Origin: Thermus oshimai DSM 12092 | GTDB lineage: Bacteria > Deinococcota > Deinococci > Deinococcales > Thermaceae | Assembly (NCBI RefSeq): GCF_000373145.1 | Contig: NZ_KB890602.1 | Span: 276,483 to 340,482, forward strand | DNA length: 64,000 bases | Reading direction: 5' to 3' | Part shown: piece after piece, positions 30,785-39,463 of the stretch | How positions within the stretch are numbered: position 1 is the first letter of the stretch | Layout of the letters: each line of letters opens with the position of its first letter | Notes under the pieces: model-generated | Database searches by the model: none | Seen by the model: only the letters and a program-made list of their open reading frames with translations | What the model was told of the DNA's origin: nothing | Made by a program: the position numbers and the translations under genes

Positions 30785-33553
30785 ATGCCCGAGGAGCTGC
30801 GCGCGTATCTTAGGGAGCGTTTTTCCGTCCAGGGTCCCCTTTCCCCCGGGCGGTTTGAAGCGGAGCTCGCCAAGCGGGTGGGAAGCCCGGCCAAGCGGGC
30901 CCCCCTCCTCCGGGCCTGGCGGGCCTACCTGGGGGGCGGGGGGAAGGAGGCGGTGCGAAGTTTTTACCGCGAGGTCCTAAAGGTGCCCCGGGGGGAGGCC
31001 CTGGTGTACGGGATGCACCTTCCTTTTATGGAGTTCTACGCGGAGGCGGTGCCGGAAAGGGTGGAGGGGCGGGTGCTGGAGGTGGGGCCCTTCACGGGGG
31101 CTTTGGTGGGCTACCTCCAGAGCAAACGGCCCGACCTCTCCTGGCACGCCTTGGAGGGGGTGGAGGAGGCCTACCGCCTGGGGCAGGAGCGGGTGCCCGG
31201 GGTGGTCTGGCACCTGGGCTGGGGGGAGGAGGCGGAGCTTCCCCCCTTTGACACCCTCCTGCTCCTCTCCGTCTTCCCCGAGGGGTACCTGGGGGAGGTG
31301 GAGGGCCGGCTGGAGCCGGAGGAGTTTTGGGACCGCTTCCAGTTCTTCCCCCGCATCGCCGCCCTGGCCCGCCTCCTCCGCCCGGGGGGGCTTCTCGTCT
31401 ACGGCCACGGGCCTTTCCTGGGCAAGTGCCCCGAGGGGGTGGAGGAGGGCCTTAGGCGCCTGGGCTTTTACGGGGTGGAGCGGGTGGGGGAGGGGGAGTA
31501 CGTCCTGGTGCTCGCCCGCAGGCCCGAGACCCTGGCCCTGGAAAGGGCGGAGGCGGCGCGGGAGGAGGCCCAGGAGGAGCGGGTGCCCGTCCTGGCCTCC
31601 GGGGGTTACCCCTTGGAGGAGGCCCGGGCCCTTCTGGAGGCCGGGCGGTACGCGGAGGTCCTGGCCCTTCTCCCCGAGGAGACCCCGCCGGGGGCCCGGG
31701 AAGCGGCGTACCTGAGGGGCCGGGCCCTCTTCGCCCTCTCCCGCTTTGCCGAGGCGGAGGAGGCCTTCCGCGAGGCCCTTTCCGAGGAGGCGGAGGACTA
31801 CAGGGCCTTGGCCCTGGTGGAGCTTGGGGACTACCAGCGGGCCCTGCCGCGCCTCGAGGGCCTGGCCGTGCGCGGGGGGCGGTACCGGCTCTATTTGGGC
31901 CGGGCCTACCTGGGCCTGGGGCGCTACGCGGACGCCCTCCGGCAGTTCGTGGAGTCGGGCCTCCCCGAGGCGGAGCTCTACATCCAAGACACCCTGGAGC
32001 GCATCGCCGAGCGCATGCGCCGCTTCGCCCGGGAAGGGGAGTGGAGCGAGGTGAGCCGCCGGGCGGAGTTCGTGGAGGACCTCTCCCCTAGGCTCCTCAC
32101 CCGGGAGATCCTCCGGCTTGGGCTTAGGGCGGCCCTCCTTCAGGGGCTTTTCGCCCGGGCGGAGCGCTACGCCCGCCGCCTGGCCGACCTGGACGAGCCC
32201 GAGGGTTTCTTGGGCCTGGCCCTTTCCGCCCTTAGGGTCCGGAGCCCCCTGGAGCTTCGGGGCCAGGAGGACCTTAAGGGGGTGGAGCCCTACCTCACCG
32301 AAGCCCTGGCCCGCGCCGAAACCCCGGAGGCCCTCCTCCTCCTGGGGATGCTCCGGGAAAGGGAGGGGCGCTACCGGGAGGCCCTTTACCTCCTGGAAAA
32401 GGCGGCGGGCCGGGGGGAAGGGGAGGTGGCGGGCCTGGCCTACCACCACCTGGCCCAGGTGAAAAGGGCCCTGAGGCGCCCCCTCAAGGAGGTCTTGGGG
32501 GACCACAAGCGGGCCCACGCCCTAAGGGCCTACCCCGCCCCCTTCCTCTTCCGCCTGGCCCAGGAGGCCCTGGAGGGGGGGGAGGAGGTGCTGGCCCGGG
32601 AGCTCCTCTCCCGGGCCCGGGACGCGGGGCTTGGGGCGGTGGAGGAGGAGGACCTCTTGGGGCTTTTAACGCTCCTGGAACGGCTGGAGGGCCCCTGGGC
32701 CGCCTTCAGCGTCCTCTACGGGGCCCTGGCCAAGACCCCCCACCCCCCCTTGGAGCTCCTCGCCCTGGCCTACCGGCTTTCCCGCTCCTTCCGGGAGAGC
32801 CTCGAGGCCGAGGCGGTGCGGGGCCAGTACCTGGCGGCCCTCTACGGGGCGGGGCGGCTTGGCGAGGCGGAGGCCCTGCTCCTTTCCGAGCTGCAAAGCC
32901 GCCCCCAGGCCCTGGAGGTCCTCTTTGACCTGGCGGAGCTCTACGAGCGCAAGGGGGCCTGGGCCAAGGCGGCGGAGGCCTGGCAGAAGGCCCTGGAGGT
33001 GGCCTTCTACCGGGAAAAGGACCTGGACCTGGCCCGGGAGATCCTGAAAAACCTCCTCTTCCTGAGGCCCCAGGACGAGAGCCTGGCCCTCTACCTGGAG
33101 GAGCTAAAGGCGGTGCGGGAGGGCCTAAAGGCCTTGGGGGAGGAGGCCCGCCCCCTGCCCGAGGCCCCCAGGGAGCTTCTGGAGGAGGACCTCCCCCGCT
33201 TCCACGGGGAGCACCTTTTGGTGGTGGGGGGGCACACCCAGCTCCGCAGCCGCCTCCTCCCCTTCCTGGAGGAGCGGGGGCTAAGGGTGGACTGGTTTGA
33301 CGCGGACAGCGTGGGCGTGGGGCGGGAGTCCTTGAGGCGCATCCAGACCCGCCTGGAGAAGGCCCACGGCCTCATGATCGTCTCCAGCTACGTGGGGCAC
33401 GACCTTTCCGAGCCGGTGCGGGCCCAGGCGGAGGCCTTGGGGGTGCCGGTCTACATCATCCCCGGGCGGGCCCGCGGGGTGACGGGGTTCTTAAGGGCCC
33501 TCAAGGACTTCGCCCCCGAGGTCTTCAAGCGGGCCCTCAAGGGGGTACAGTAG
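30785..33553 (+). CDS. Methyltransferase-fold / TPR / DUF2325-like fusion protein
   Basis: Protein of 922 residues with three parts. Residues 1-250 look like a class I SAM-dependent methyltransferase (RVLEVGPFTGALVGYL, DTLLLLSVFPEGYLGE, ARLLRPGGLLVYGHGP). Residues 270-790 are at least a dozen TPR-like helical repeats (ARALLEAGRYAEVLALLP, YLRGRALFALSRFAEAEEAF, and so on). Residues 815-920 match the DUF2325 pattern (HLLVVGGHTQLRSRLLPFLEERG, ESLRRIQTRLEKAHGLMIVSSYVGHDL, PVYIIPGRARGVTGFL). I know of no standard protein with this order. There is no signal peptide, so it is cytoplasmic. A TAGACT box lies 9 nt before the ATG; mqnD follows 4 bp after. Confidence 0.8.
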   Translation: MPEELRAYLRERFSVQGPLSPGRFEAELAKRVGSPAKRAPLLRAWRAYLGGGGKEAVRSFYREVLKVPRGEALVYGMHLPFMEFYAEAVPERVEGRVLEVGPFTGALVGYLQSKRPDLSWHALEGVEEAYRLGQERVPGVVWHLGWGEEAELPPFDTLLLLSVFPEGYLGEVEGRLEPEEFWDRFQFFPRIAALARLLRPGGLLVYGHGPFLGKCPEGVEEGLRRLGFYGVERVGEGEYVLVLARRPETLALERAEAAREEAQEERVPVLASGGYPLEEARALLEAGRYAEVLALLPEETPPGAREAAYLRGRALFALSRFAEAEEAFREALSEEAEDYRALALVELGDYQRALPRLEGLAVRGGRYRLYLGRAYLGLGRYADALRQFVESGLPEAELYIQDTLERIAERMRRFAREGEWSEVSRRAEFVEDLSPRLLTREILRLGLRAALLQGLFARAERYARRLADLDEPEGFLGLALSALRVRSPLELRGQEDLKGVEPYLTEALARAETPEALLLLGMLREREGRYREALYLLEKAAGRGEGEVAGLAYHHLAQVKRALRRPLKEVLGDHKRAHALRAYPAPFLFRLAQEALEGGEEVLARELLSRARDAGLGAVEEEDLLGLLTLLERLEGPWAAFSVLYGALAKTPHPPLELLALAYRLSRSFRESLEAEAVRGQYLAALYGAGRLGEAEALLLSELQSRPQALEVLFDLAELYERKGAWAKAAEAWQKALEVAFYREKDLDLAREILKNLLFLRPQDESLALYLEELKAVREGLKALGEEARPLPEAPRELLEEDLPRFHGEHLLVVGGHTQLRSRLLPFLEERGLRVDWFDADSVGVGRESLRRIQTRLEKAHGLMIVSSYVGHDLSEPVRAQAEALGVPVYIIPGRARGVTGFLRALKDFAPEVFKRALKGVQ

Positions 33554-33557
33554 GGGC

Positions 33558-34367
33558 ATGGAGTTCGGTTTTTCTCCCTGCCCCAACGACACCTTCATCT
33601 TCTACGCCCTGGTGCACGGCCTGGTGCCAAGCCCCGTCCCCGTGGAGCCCGTCTTGGAGGACGTGGAAACCCTAAACCGCTGGGCCCTGGAAGGGCGGCT
33701 TCCCCTTACTAAGCTCTCCTACGCGGCCTTCGGCCGGGTGCGGGACCGGTACGTGGCCCTACGGAGCGGGGGGGCCTTGGGCCGGGGGGTGGGGCCTCTA
33801 GTGGTGGCCAGGGGGCCCCTTCGGAGCCTAAAGGGGGCCCGTGTGGCCATCCCCGGGCGGAACACCACCGCCTTCCTCCTCCTTTCCCTTTACGGGGAGG
33901 GGTTTGAGCCGGTGGAGGTGCGCTACGACCGGATCCTGCCCCTGGTGGCGGAGGGAGCGGTGGAGGCGGGGCTCATCATCCACGAAAGCCGCTTCACCTA
34001 CCCCCAGTACGGCCTCGCCAAGGTGGTGGACCTAGGGGAGTGGTGGGAAGGGGAGACGGGCCTTCCCCTCCCCTTGGGGGCCATCCTGGCCCGGCGGGAC
34101 CTGGGGGAGGACCTCATCCGGGCCCTGGACCTTGCGGTAAGGGCCAGCCTGGAGTACGCCTGGGCCCACCCGGAGGAGGTCCTCCCGTACCTCAAGGCCC
34201 ACGCCCAGGAGCTTTCCGAGGAGGTCATCTGGGCCCATGTGCATACCTATGTGAACCCCTTCAGCCTGGACGTGGGGGCGGAAGGGGAGGAGGCGGTGCG
34301 GCGCTTCTTCCAGGAGGCGGAGGCCCGGGGCCTCCTCCCGCCCTCCCCCCACCCCCCTTTCCTATAG
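33558..34367 (+). CDS. mqnD: 1,4-dihydroxy-6-naphthoate synthase MqnD
   Basis: Futalosine-pathway enzyme that cuts cyclic dehypoxanthinyl futalosine, the product of MqnC. The 269 residues have the periplasmic-binding-protein-like fold of the structurally known Thermus MqnD: GFSPCPNDTFIFYALVHGL at the start, TKLSYAAFGRV, ARVAIPGRNTTAFLLLSLYG, AGLIIHESRFTYPQYGL with the active-site His and GLPLPLGAILARRDL. It is probably cotranscribed with the TPR fusion upstream and the Crp/Fnr gene downstream. Confidence 0.95.
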   Translation: MEFGFSPCPNDTFIFYALVHGLVPSPVPVEPVLEDVETLNRWALEGRLPLTKLSYAAFGRVRDRYVALRSGGALGRGVGPLVVARGPLRSLKGARVAIPGRNTTAFLLLSLYGEGFEPVEVRYDRILPLVAEGAVEAGLIIHESRFTYPQYGLAKVVDLGEWWEGETGLPLPLGAILARRDLGEDLIRALDLAVRASLEYAWAHPEEVLPYLKAHAQELSEEVIWAHVHTYVNPFSLDVGAEGEEAVRRFFQEAEARGLLPPSPHPPFL

Positions 34368-34377
34368 ACTGTGGGGT

Positions 34378-34992
34378 ATGTTCCAGGGTTTGGGCCTCGA
34401 GGCCAGGCGGGAGGCGGCCCGGGTCTTCCAGCCCCTTCGGGTGCGGCGGGGGGAGGTCCTCTACCGGGAGGGGGACCCCGCGGACGGGGTCTACCTGGTG
34501 CGGCAGGGCCTGGTCTGGCTCCACGCCGAGGAGGGGGAAGGCCTCACCTTGAGCCTTCTCGGCCCGGGGGACCTCTTCGGGGAGGAGGCCCTGGTGGGGG
34601 GGCTTCGCCGGGGCCTTTCCGCCCAGGCCCTGGCCTACACCGAGCTCCTCTTCGGGGAGAGGAAGGAGGTGGAGGCCCTAAGGGCCCGCTTCCCCGAGGT
34701 GAACGCCTTTCTGCTGGAAGCCCTTTATAAACGCCTCAAAGCCATGGAGGCGCGCTTCTTTGAGCTCCGCTTCCCCGTGGCCCAGCGCCTGGCCCGCCTC
34801 CTCCTCCGCCTGGGGGCGGAGGGGGAGGTCCTCTTCTCCCACCAGGACCTGGCCCGCATGGTGGGGGCCACCCGGGAGACGGTGACCAAGCTCCTGGGGG
34901 AGTGGGCCTTGGCGGGGGTATTGGACCTGGGCTACCGCCGGCTGGAGATCAAGGACCGGGAGGCCCTTGCCCGGTTGGCGGAGGCGCTATAA
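34378..34992 (+). CDS. Crp/Fnr-family transcription regulator
   Basis: Regulator of 204 residues. The N-terminal cyclic-nucleotide-binding-like domain (about 1-115) has VRRGEVLYREGDPADGVYLVRQG and LLGPGDLFGEEALVGGLRRG. The segment FGEEALVGGLRRG lacks the Arg-Ser pair that binds cAMP in CRP, so another or no ligand is likely. There are no N-terminal Fe-S cysteines as in FNR. A long dimer helix follows and a winged HTH with recognition helix region ATRETVTKLLGEWALAGV. T. thermophilus has a Crp/Fnr paralogue next to mqnD, and this appears to be its orthologue. Confidence 0.9.
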   Translation: MFQGLGLEARREAARVFQPLRVRRGEVLYREGDPADGVYLVRQGLVWLHAEEGEGLTLSLLGPGDLFGEEALVGGLRRGLSAQALAYTELLFGERKEVEALRARFPEVNAFLLEALYKRLKAMEARFFELRFPVAQRLARLLLRLGAEGEVLFSHQDLARMVGATRETVTKLLGEWALAGVLDLGYRRLEIKDREALARLAEAL

Positions 34993-35002
34993 GGTTTGTA
35001 GC

Positions 35003-36448
35003 ATGCAGGACCTCGCCGCTCGCCTTGGCCTGCCCTCGGGGGAAGAGGCCCTACGGGCCCGCCTGGGGCGGAGGGGCCACCCGGGGCTCCTTCCCGCCTT
35101 TTCCGCCTACCTCCGCCGCCTGGGGGCGCCTTCCTCGGTCCTGGAGGCCCTTAGGCGCCTGGAGGTGGGCGCGGTGGTGGCGGGCCAGCAGGCGGGGCTT
35201 TTGGGCGGCCCCGCCCTCACCTTCTACAAGGCCCACACCGCCCTGCGCCTGGCGGAGGGGGTGGGGGCGGCGGGGGTCTTCTGGATTGCCTCCCAGGACC
35301 ACGACGTGGAGGAGGTGCGCCACCTCCACCTCCTCCGGGAGGAGCGCCTCGAAACCCTCTCCCTTCCCCTTCCCCCCCTGCCCGCGGGGCGCCTTCCCCT
35401 GGCCCCCTACCGGGAGGCCCTGCGGGCCTTCCTGGGCCCTTGGGCGGAGGAGGAGCGGGTGGCCTGGGCCCTGGAGGCCGAGACCCTTTCGGAGTTCTTC
35501 GCCCGGGTCCTCCTGGCCTTCCTGGGGGAGCGGGGCCTCCTCCCCTTTGACCCCATGGCCCCCGAGCTTGCCCCCCTCTTCCTCCCCGCCCTGGAGCGGG
35601 AGCTGGAAGACCCTTTGGGGAGCGCCCAGGCCATCAACCGGGAGGCGGAGCGCCTTAGGGCCTTAGGGGAAAAGCCCGCCCTGATGCGCAAGCCGGGGGC
35701 CACCAACCTCTTCCTGGAAACCGATGCCCGCCGCCTCCTCCACTACCAGGGGGGGCTTTTCACCGACGGGGTGCGCACCTACACCCGCAAGGCCCTCTGG
35801 GAGCTGGCCCAGGCGGACCCTTCCCGCCTCACCCCCGCCGCGGGGCTCAGGCCGGTGTTCCAGGACCTGGTCCTCCCCACCGCGGGGTTCGTGGTGGGGC
35901 CCAACGAGCTCCGCTACGTGGCCGAGCTTTCCGAGGTGTACGCCCTCTATGGCCTCTCCATGCCCGCCCTGTTCCAGAGGCTTAGGGCCCTGGTACTGGA
36001 GCCCCCGGTGGCCCGCATCCTGGGGAAGTACGGCCTAGACCCCTGGGCCTTTTTGGAGGAGGGGGAGGGGGCCTTCTTGAGGGCCGTGGGGGGGCGGCTT
36101 CAGGCCTTCGCCCGCTTTGAGGAGCGCCTCCGCCGCCTCCTCTCCGAGGCCGAGGCCCTGGCGGAGGAGGCGGGAGCCCTGGACCCTACCCTAAAGCGCC
36201 CCCTCCTCCGCTTCCGGGCCCGCCTGGGGGGAGAGGGGGAGCGGCTTCTCCGGAAGGCCCTAAGGGCCAGGCTCCAGGGGGACGGGGTCCTTTGGGCCCA
36301 TCTGGAGCGGCTTAAGCGCCACCTCCTCCCCTTGGGCCTTCCCCAGGAGCGGGTCTTCCCCTTTCTCCAGTACGCCCTCCGCCACCCCGTGGCCCTAAAG
36401 CGCCTGGAGGAGGCCCCGGCTTTGGGGCGGGCCCTCCTTTACCTCTAG
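35003..36448 (+). CDS. bshC: Bacillithiol biosynthesis cysteine-adding enzyme BshC
   Basis: Putative cysteine ligase of the last step of bacillithiol synthesis (481 residues from ATG 35003). The family core is clear: VVAGQQAGLLGGPALTFYKAHTALRLAE, FWIASQDHDVEEVRHL, KPGATNLFLETDARRLLHY, LRPVFQDLVLPTAGFVVGPNELRYVAELSEVYALYGL. A long coiled-coil insertion occupies about 350-420. An upstream in-frame ATG (34967) lies inside the Crp/Fnr gene and is less likely; TATAAG ends 9 nt before ATG 35003. bshA and bshB are not in the window. Confidence 0.88.
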   Translation: MQDLAARLGLPSGEEALRARLGRRGHPGLLPAFSAYLRRLGAPSSVLEALRRLEVGAVVAGQQAGLLGGPALTFYKAHTALRLAEGVGAAGVFWIASQDHDVEEVRHLHLLREERLETLSLPLPPLPAGRLPLAPYREALRAFLGPWAEEERVAWALEAETLSEFFARVLLAFLGERGLLPFDPMAPELAPLFLPALERELEDPLGSAQAINREAERLRALGEKPALMRKPGATNLFLETDARRLLHYQGGLFTDGVRTYTRKALWELAQADPSRLTPAAGLRPVFQDLVLPTAGFVVGPNELRYVAELSEVYALYGLSMPALFQRLRALVLEPPVARILGKYGLDPWAFLEEGEGAFLRAVGGRLQAFARFEERLRRLLSEAEALAEEAGALDPTLKRPLLRFRARLGGEGERLLRKALRARLQGDGVLWAHLERLKRHLLPLGLPQERVFPFLQYALRHPVALKRLEEAPALGRALLYL

Positions 36449-36480
36449 GGCCCGGGCGGGGTAGGCTAGACCCAAGGTCT

Positions 36481-37509
36481 ATGAAGCGCCTCCTGGCCCT
36501 CCTCCTTCTCCTCCCCTGGGCCTTGGCCCAGGGCCTCACCCTGCGGGTCCTCCTCAAGGAGGTGCCCCTGGGGGAGGCCCTCCGCCTGGACCTGCCCTCG
36601 GGGCGGGTTCTGGCCAAGGGGGTGGAGGGCGGGGTGGTGGTGGACGGGAGGCTCTTCCCGAGCTTCCTTCACCCCGGCCCCACCTTCGCCCTGGACGGCA
36701 CCCCCTACCGGGGCGGGCTCCTCCTCCTCCCTCAAGGGGAGAAGGTGATGGCGGTGAACGCCGTGGACCTGGAGGACTACCTCCTCGGGGTCCTCCCCGG
36801 GGAGATGCCCCCCTCCTTCCCCCTGGAGGCCCTGAAGGCCCAGGCCGTTTTGGCCCGCACCTTCGCGGTGAACCGCCTAAGCCCCTCCGCCCCCTACGAC
36901 CTCTGCGCCACGGAGGCCTGCCAGGTCTACCGGGGCCTCTCCGCGGAAACCCCCAGGCACAAGGAGGCGGTCCTCGCCACCCGGGGCCTGGTGGTGAGCT
37001 ACGGGGGGAGGGCCATCTCCGCCCTGTACCACGCGGACTCCGGGGGCATGACCGCGGGGAGCGAGGAGGTCTTCCAGAAGGCCCTTCCCTACCTTCGCCC
37101 CCGGGAAGACCCCTTTTCCGATGGGCCTAAAAGCCGGTGGACGGTGGACCTCACCCCGGAAAGGGTGGCGGCCGCCCTCCGGGCCTACGGCCTCGCCCCC
37201 CGCACCCTCGAGCCCCCGGAGGTCCTGGCCCTCACCCCCTCGGGGCGGGTGGGGCGGCTTTCCGCCCTGGGGGTGGTGGTGGAAGGCCCCCTGGCCCAGC
37301 GGGTGGTGCGGGCCATGGGCCTCCCCTCGGCCCTGGTGCGCTTTGAGGGCTGGCGGGCCTTGGGCCGGGGGGCCGGGCACGGGGTGGGGATGAGCCAGTG
37401 GGGGGCCAAGGGCATGGCGGAGCGGGGCTTTGAGTTTCGGGAGATCCTGGGCCACTACTTCCCGGGGACCTTCCTCTCCGACCTGGTGGTCCGGGCCGGC
37501 CTTCCCTGA
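36481..37509 (+). CDS. SpoIID/LytB-domain secreted protein
   Basis: Exported protein of 342 residues with a signal peptide (MKRLLALLLLLPWALAQ). The SpoIID domain spans about 90-335: VNAVDLEDYLLGVLPGEMPPSFPLEALKAQAVLARTFAV, YHADSGGMTAGSEEVF, PYLRPREDPF, and the closing GAGHGVGMSQWGAKGMAERGFEFREILGHYFPG. SpoIID is a peptidoglycan lytic transglycosylase that acts on denuded glycan; Thermus does not sporulate, so a wall-remodelling role is likely. The next gene starts in its stop codon. Confidence 0.9.
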   Translation: MKRLLALLLLLPWALAQGLTLRVLLKEVPLGEALRLDLPSGRVLAKGVEGGVVVDGRLFPSFLHPGPTFALDGTPYRGGLLLLPQGEKVMAVNAVDLEDYLLGVLPGEMPPSFPLEALKAQAVLARTFAVNRLSPSAPYDLCATEACQVYRGLSAETPRHKEAVLATRGLVVSYGGRAISALYHADSGGMTAGSEEVFQKALPYLRPREDPFSDGPKSRWTVDLTPERVAAALRAYGLAPRTLEPPEVLALTPSGRVGRLSALGVVVEGPLAQRVVRAMGLPSALVRFEGWRALGRGAGHGVGMSQWGAKGMAERGFEFREILGHYFPGTFLSDLVVRAGLP

Positions 37510-37967
37510 TGCTCCTCCCCACCCCCATCGGCCCCCTTTGGCTAGAGACCACCCCCTTGGGGGTGCGCCGCCTCGTCCCCACCCTTTTCCCCCAGGGCCG
37601 GGAGGCGGAAGGCCCCCTGGCGGAAAGGGTGGCGGAGGCGGTGGCCCGCTACTTCCAGGGGGAAAGGCCCGACTTCCTGGACCTCCCCCTGGACTACACC
37701 GGCCTTTCCCCGGCCCGGGTGGCGGTGTACGAGTGGACCCGCAGGATCCCTTACGGCAAGACGGAAAGCTACGGGGCCGTGGCCCGGGCCCTGGGCCTTG
37801 CCCCTAGGGCCGTGGGGGCGGCCCTCAGGGCCTCGCCCTTTTTCCTCCTGGTCCCCGCCCACCGGGTGGTCCACGCGGACGGCCGCCTTGGGGGCTTCGC
37901 CGGGCAGGAAGGGCTTAAGGCCTGGCTCCTCCGGTTTGAGGGCCTACACCTCCTGCCAGACCGCTAG
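37509..37967 (+). CDS. Alkyltransferase-like protein (ATL, MGMT homologue without Cys)
   Basis: Protein of 152 residues homologous to O6-methylguanine-DNA methyltransferase. The DNA-binding HTH (SPARVAVYEWTRRIPYGKTESYGAVARALGLAPRAVGAALRASP) is present. The reactive PCHR motif reads PAHR with Ala117 in place of Cys, so it cannot take up alkyl groups. ATL proteins bind alkylguanine, flip it and hand it to nucleotide excision repair; a T. thermophilus ATL is reported to interact with NER proteins. The start overlaps the spoIID stop (TGATG). Its 3' end overlaps the convergent GH13 gene by 24 bp. Confidence 0.93.
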   Translation: MLLPTPIGPLWLETTPLGVRRLVPTLFPQGREAEGPLAERVAEAVARYFQGERPDFLDLPLDYTGLSPARVAVYEWTRRIPYGKTESYGAVARALGLAPRAVGAALRASPFFLLVPAHRVVHADGRLGGFAGQEGLKAWLLRFEGLHLLPDR

Positions 37968-39371
37968 GGAAAAGGGGGGAAGCTCCGGGCCGCAAAGCCT
38001 TCCTCCTTGGGGGTGGCAGACCGCCCCCGAGAGGAGGTCCACCGCCGCCCCACCCCGGGGGAAGTGGCCGTGGAGGGGGAGGTCCTGGAGGAAGGGCCTG
38101 TCCGTGGCGTTCACCACCACCAGGTAGGGTCCCCGGGCGAAGGCCAGGTGGCCGTCTTGGGCGTAGATGCGGGTGTAGGGGGCGCTCTTCAAGAGGGGGT
38201 GGGCCTTCCTGAGGGCGGCCATGCGCCTTATGGCCTCCCGGATCTCCCCCTTCCAGCGGGCCTCGTCCCACACCATCCCTCCCCGGTTTTCGGGGTCATG
38301 GCCCCCTTCCATGCCGATCTCCTCCCCGTAGTAGACCGTGGGGTTGCCGGGGAGGAGGAAGAGGAGGGAAAGGGCGAGCCTGGCCCGGGCCACCTCCCCC
38401 CGGAGGAGGGTGAGGAGGCGGGGGGTGTCGTGGGAGGTGAGGAGGTTCATCTGGGCGGTGACCGCCTCCCAGGGGTAGCGGCGGAAGAGGTCCTCGAGGC
38501 GGTGGCTGAAGGCCAGGGCCTGGAGGGGCTCTATCCGCCCAAGCCCCGAGCGGGTGGCGAGCTCCCGGTCCAGGGCCTCCCCCCCCACGAAGCCCAGGAC
38601 GGCCCGCCCCAGGGGGTAGTTCATGGTGGCGTCAAAGAGGTCCCCCCTTAGCCAAAGGTCGGCCTCCTCCCAGATCTCCCCTACGATGTAGGCCTCGGGG
38701 TTTGCCCCCTTGACCCGCCTGCGGAACTCCCGCCAGAACTCGAGGTCCTGAATCTCGTTGGGCACGTCCAGCCGCCAGCCGTCCGCCCCGAAGCGGATCC
38801 AGTGCTCGGCCACCTTAAGGAGGTAGGCCCGCACCTCGGGGGTTTCCACCTTGAGCTTGGGAAGCTCGGGGTTCCCCCACCAGGCCTCGTAGTTGGGGGA
38901 GCTCCCGTAGGCGTTTAGGGGAAAGCCCTTCACGTAGTACCAGTCCCGGTAGGGGCTTTCCGGCCCGTTTTCCAGAAGGTGCTGGAAGGCGAAAAACCCC
39001 CGGCCCGTGTGGTTGAAGACCCCGTCCAGGATGACCCTCACCCCGTGGGCGTGGGCCACCTCCAAAAGGTGCCTTAAGGCCCCGTTCCCCCCGAGAAGGG
39101 GGTCCACCTGGAAGTAGTCCACGGTATGGTAGCGGTGGTTGGCGGTGGAGGCGAAGACGGGGTTCAGGTAGATGGCCTCCACCCCTAACTCCAGGAGGTA
39201 GGGGAGCTTCTCCGCCACACCAAAGAGCGTCCCCCCCTTGAACCCCCTTAGGGTGGGGGGCGCCTCCCAGGGCTCTAAGGGCCCCGTGGGGGCGGGGGGT
39301 GCGGGGGGTCCAGCGCGGAAGAAGCGGTCGGGAAAGATCTGGTAGAAAAAGGCGCCTTGATACCAAGCCAC
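37944..39371 (-). CDS. GH13 alpha-glycosidase (neopullulanase/cyclomaltodextrinase-like)
   Basis: Intracellular starch-type hydrolase of about 475 residues, without signal peptide. Family-13 motifs are complete: FYQIFPDRFF, LDGVFNHTG, DGWRLDVPNE with the nucleophile Asp, IVGEIWEE with the acid/base Glu, and LTSHDTPR with the third Asp. The N-terminal starch-binding domain of typical neopullulanases is missing; the protein begins with the catalytic barrel. A TAGGCT box ends 7 nt before GTG 39371, so I take that as the start; an upstream ATG (39410) would lie before the transcription start. It is divergent from gmk. Confidence 0.9.
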   Translation of the reverse strand: MAWYQGAFFYQIFPDRFFRAGPPAPPAPTGPLEPWEAPPTLRGFKGGTLFGVAEKLPYLLELGVEAIYLNPVFASTANHRYHTVDYFQVDPLLGGNGALRHLLEVAHAHGVRVILDGVFNHTGRGFFAFQHLLENGPESPYRDWYYVKGFPLNAYGSSPNYEAWWGNPELPKLKVETPEVRAYLLKVAEHWIRFGADGWRLDVPNEIQDLEFWREFRRRVKGANPEAYIVGEIWEEADLWLRGDLFDATMNYPLGRAVLGFVGGEALDRELATRSGLGRIEPLQALAFSHRLEDLFRRYPWEAVTAQMNLLTSHDTPRLLTLLRGEVARARLALSLLFLLPGNPTVYYGEEIGMEGGHDPENRGGMVWDEARWKGEIREAIRRMAALRKAHPLLKSAPYTRIYAQDGHLAFARGPYLVVVNATDRPFLQDLPLHGHFPRGGAAVDLLSGAVCHPQGGRLCGPELPPFSLAVWQEV

Positions 39372-39378
39372 GCCCCTA

Positions 39379-39384
39379 AGCCTA
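39379..39384 (-). promoter_or_regulatory. Leaderless promoter -10 of the GH13 gene
   Basis: Minus-strand TAGGCT ends 7 nt before GTG 39371. It decides the start codon of the gene. Confidence 0.55.
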
Positions 39385-39442
39385 CCACGGGAAGAAGGTG
39401 CCCAGATCACAAAAATCCTTGCCCGGATGGAGGGGGGTCTGG

Positions 39443-39448
39443 TATCCT
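39443..39448 (+). promoter_or_regulatory. gmk operon promoter -10
   Basis: TATCCT ends 6 nt before GTG 39455 (in frame with gmk) and 15 nt before ATG 39464. The spacing suggests that GTG 39455 may be a leaderless start adding three residues. Confidence 0.5.
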
Positions 39449-39463
39449 CCCGGGGTGAAGGGT

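Noticed and set aside
39372-39463. ATG 39410 as start of GH13 and an ATG at 39398 as start of gmk
   Set aside because: Both lie upstream of the -10 boxes that fit the respective downstream starts, and the added residues match nothing in the families.
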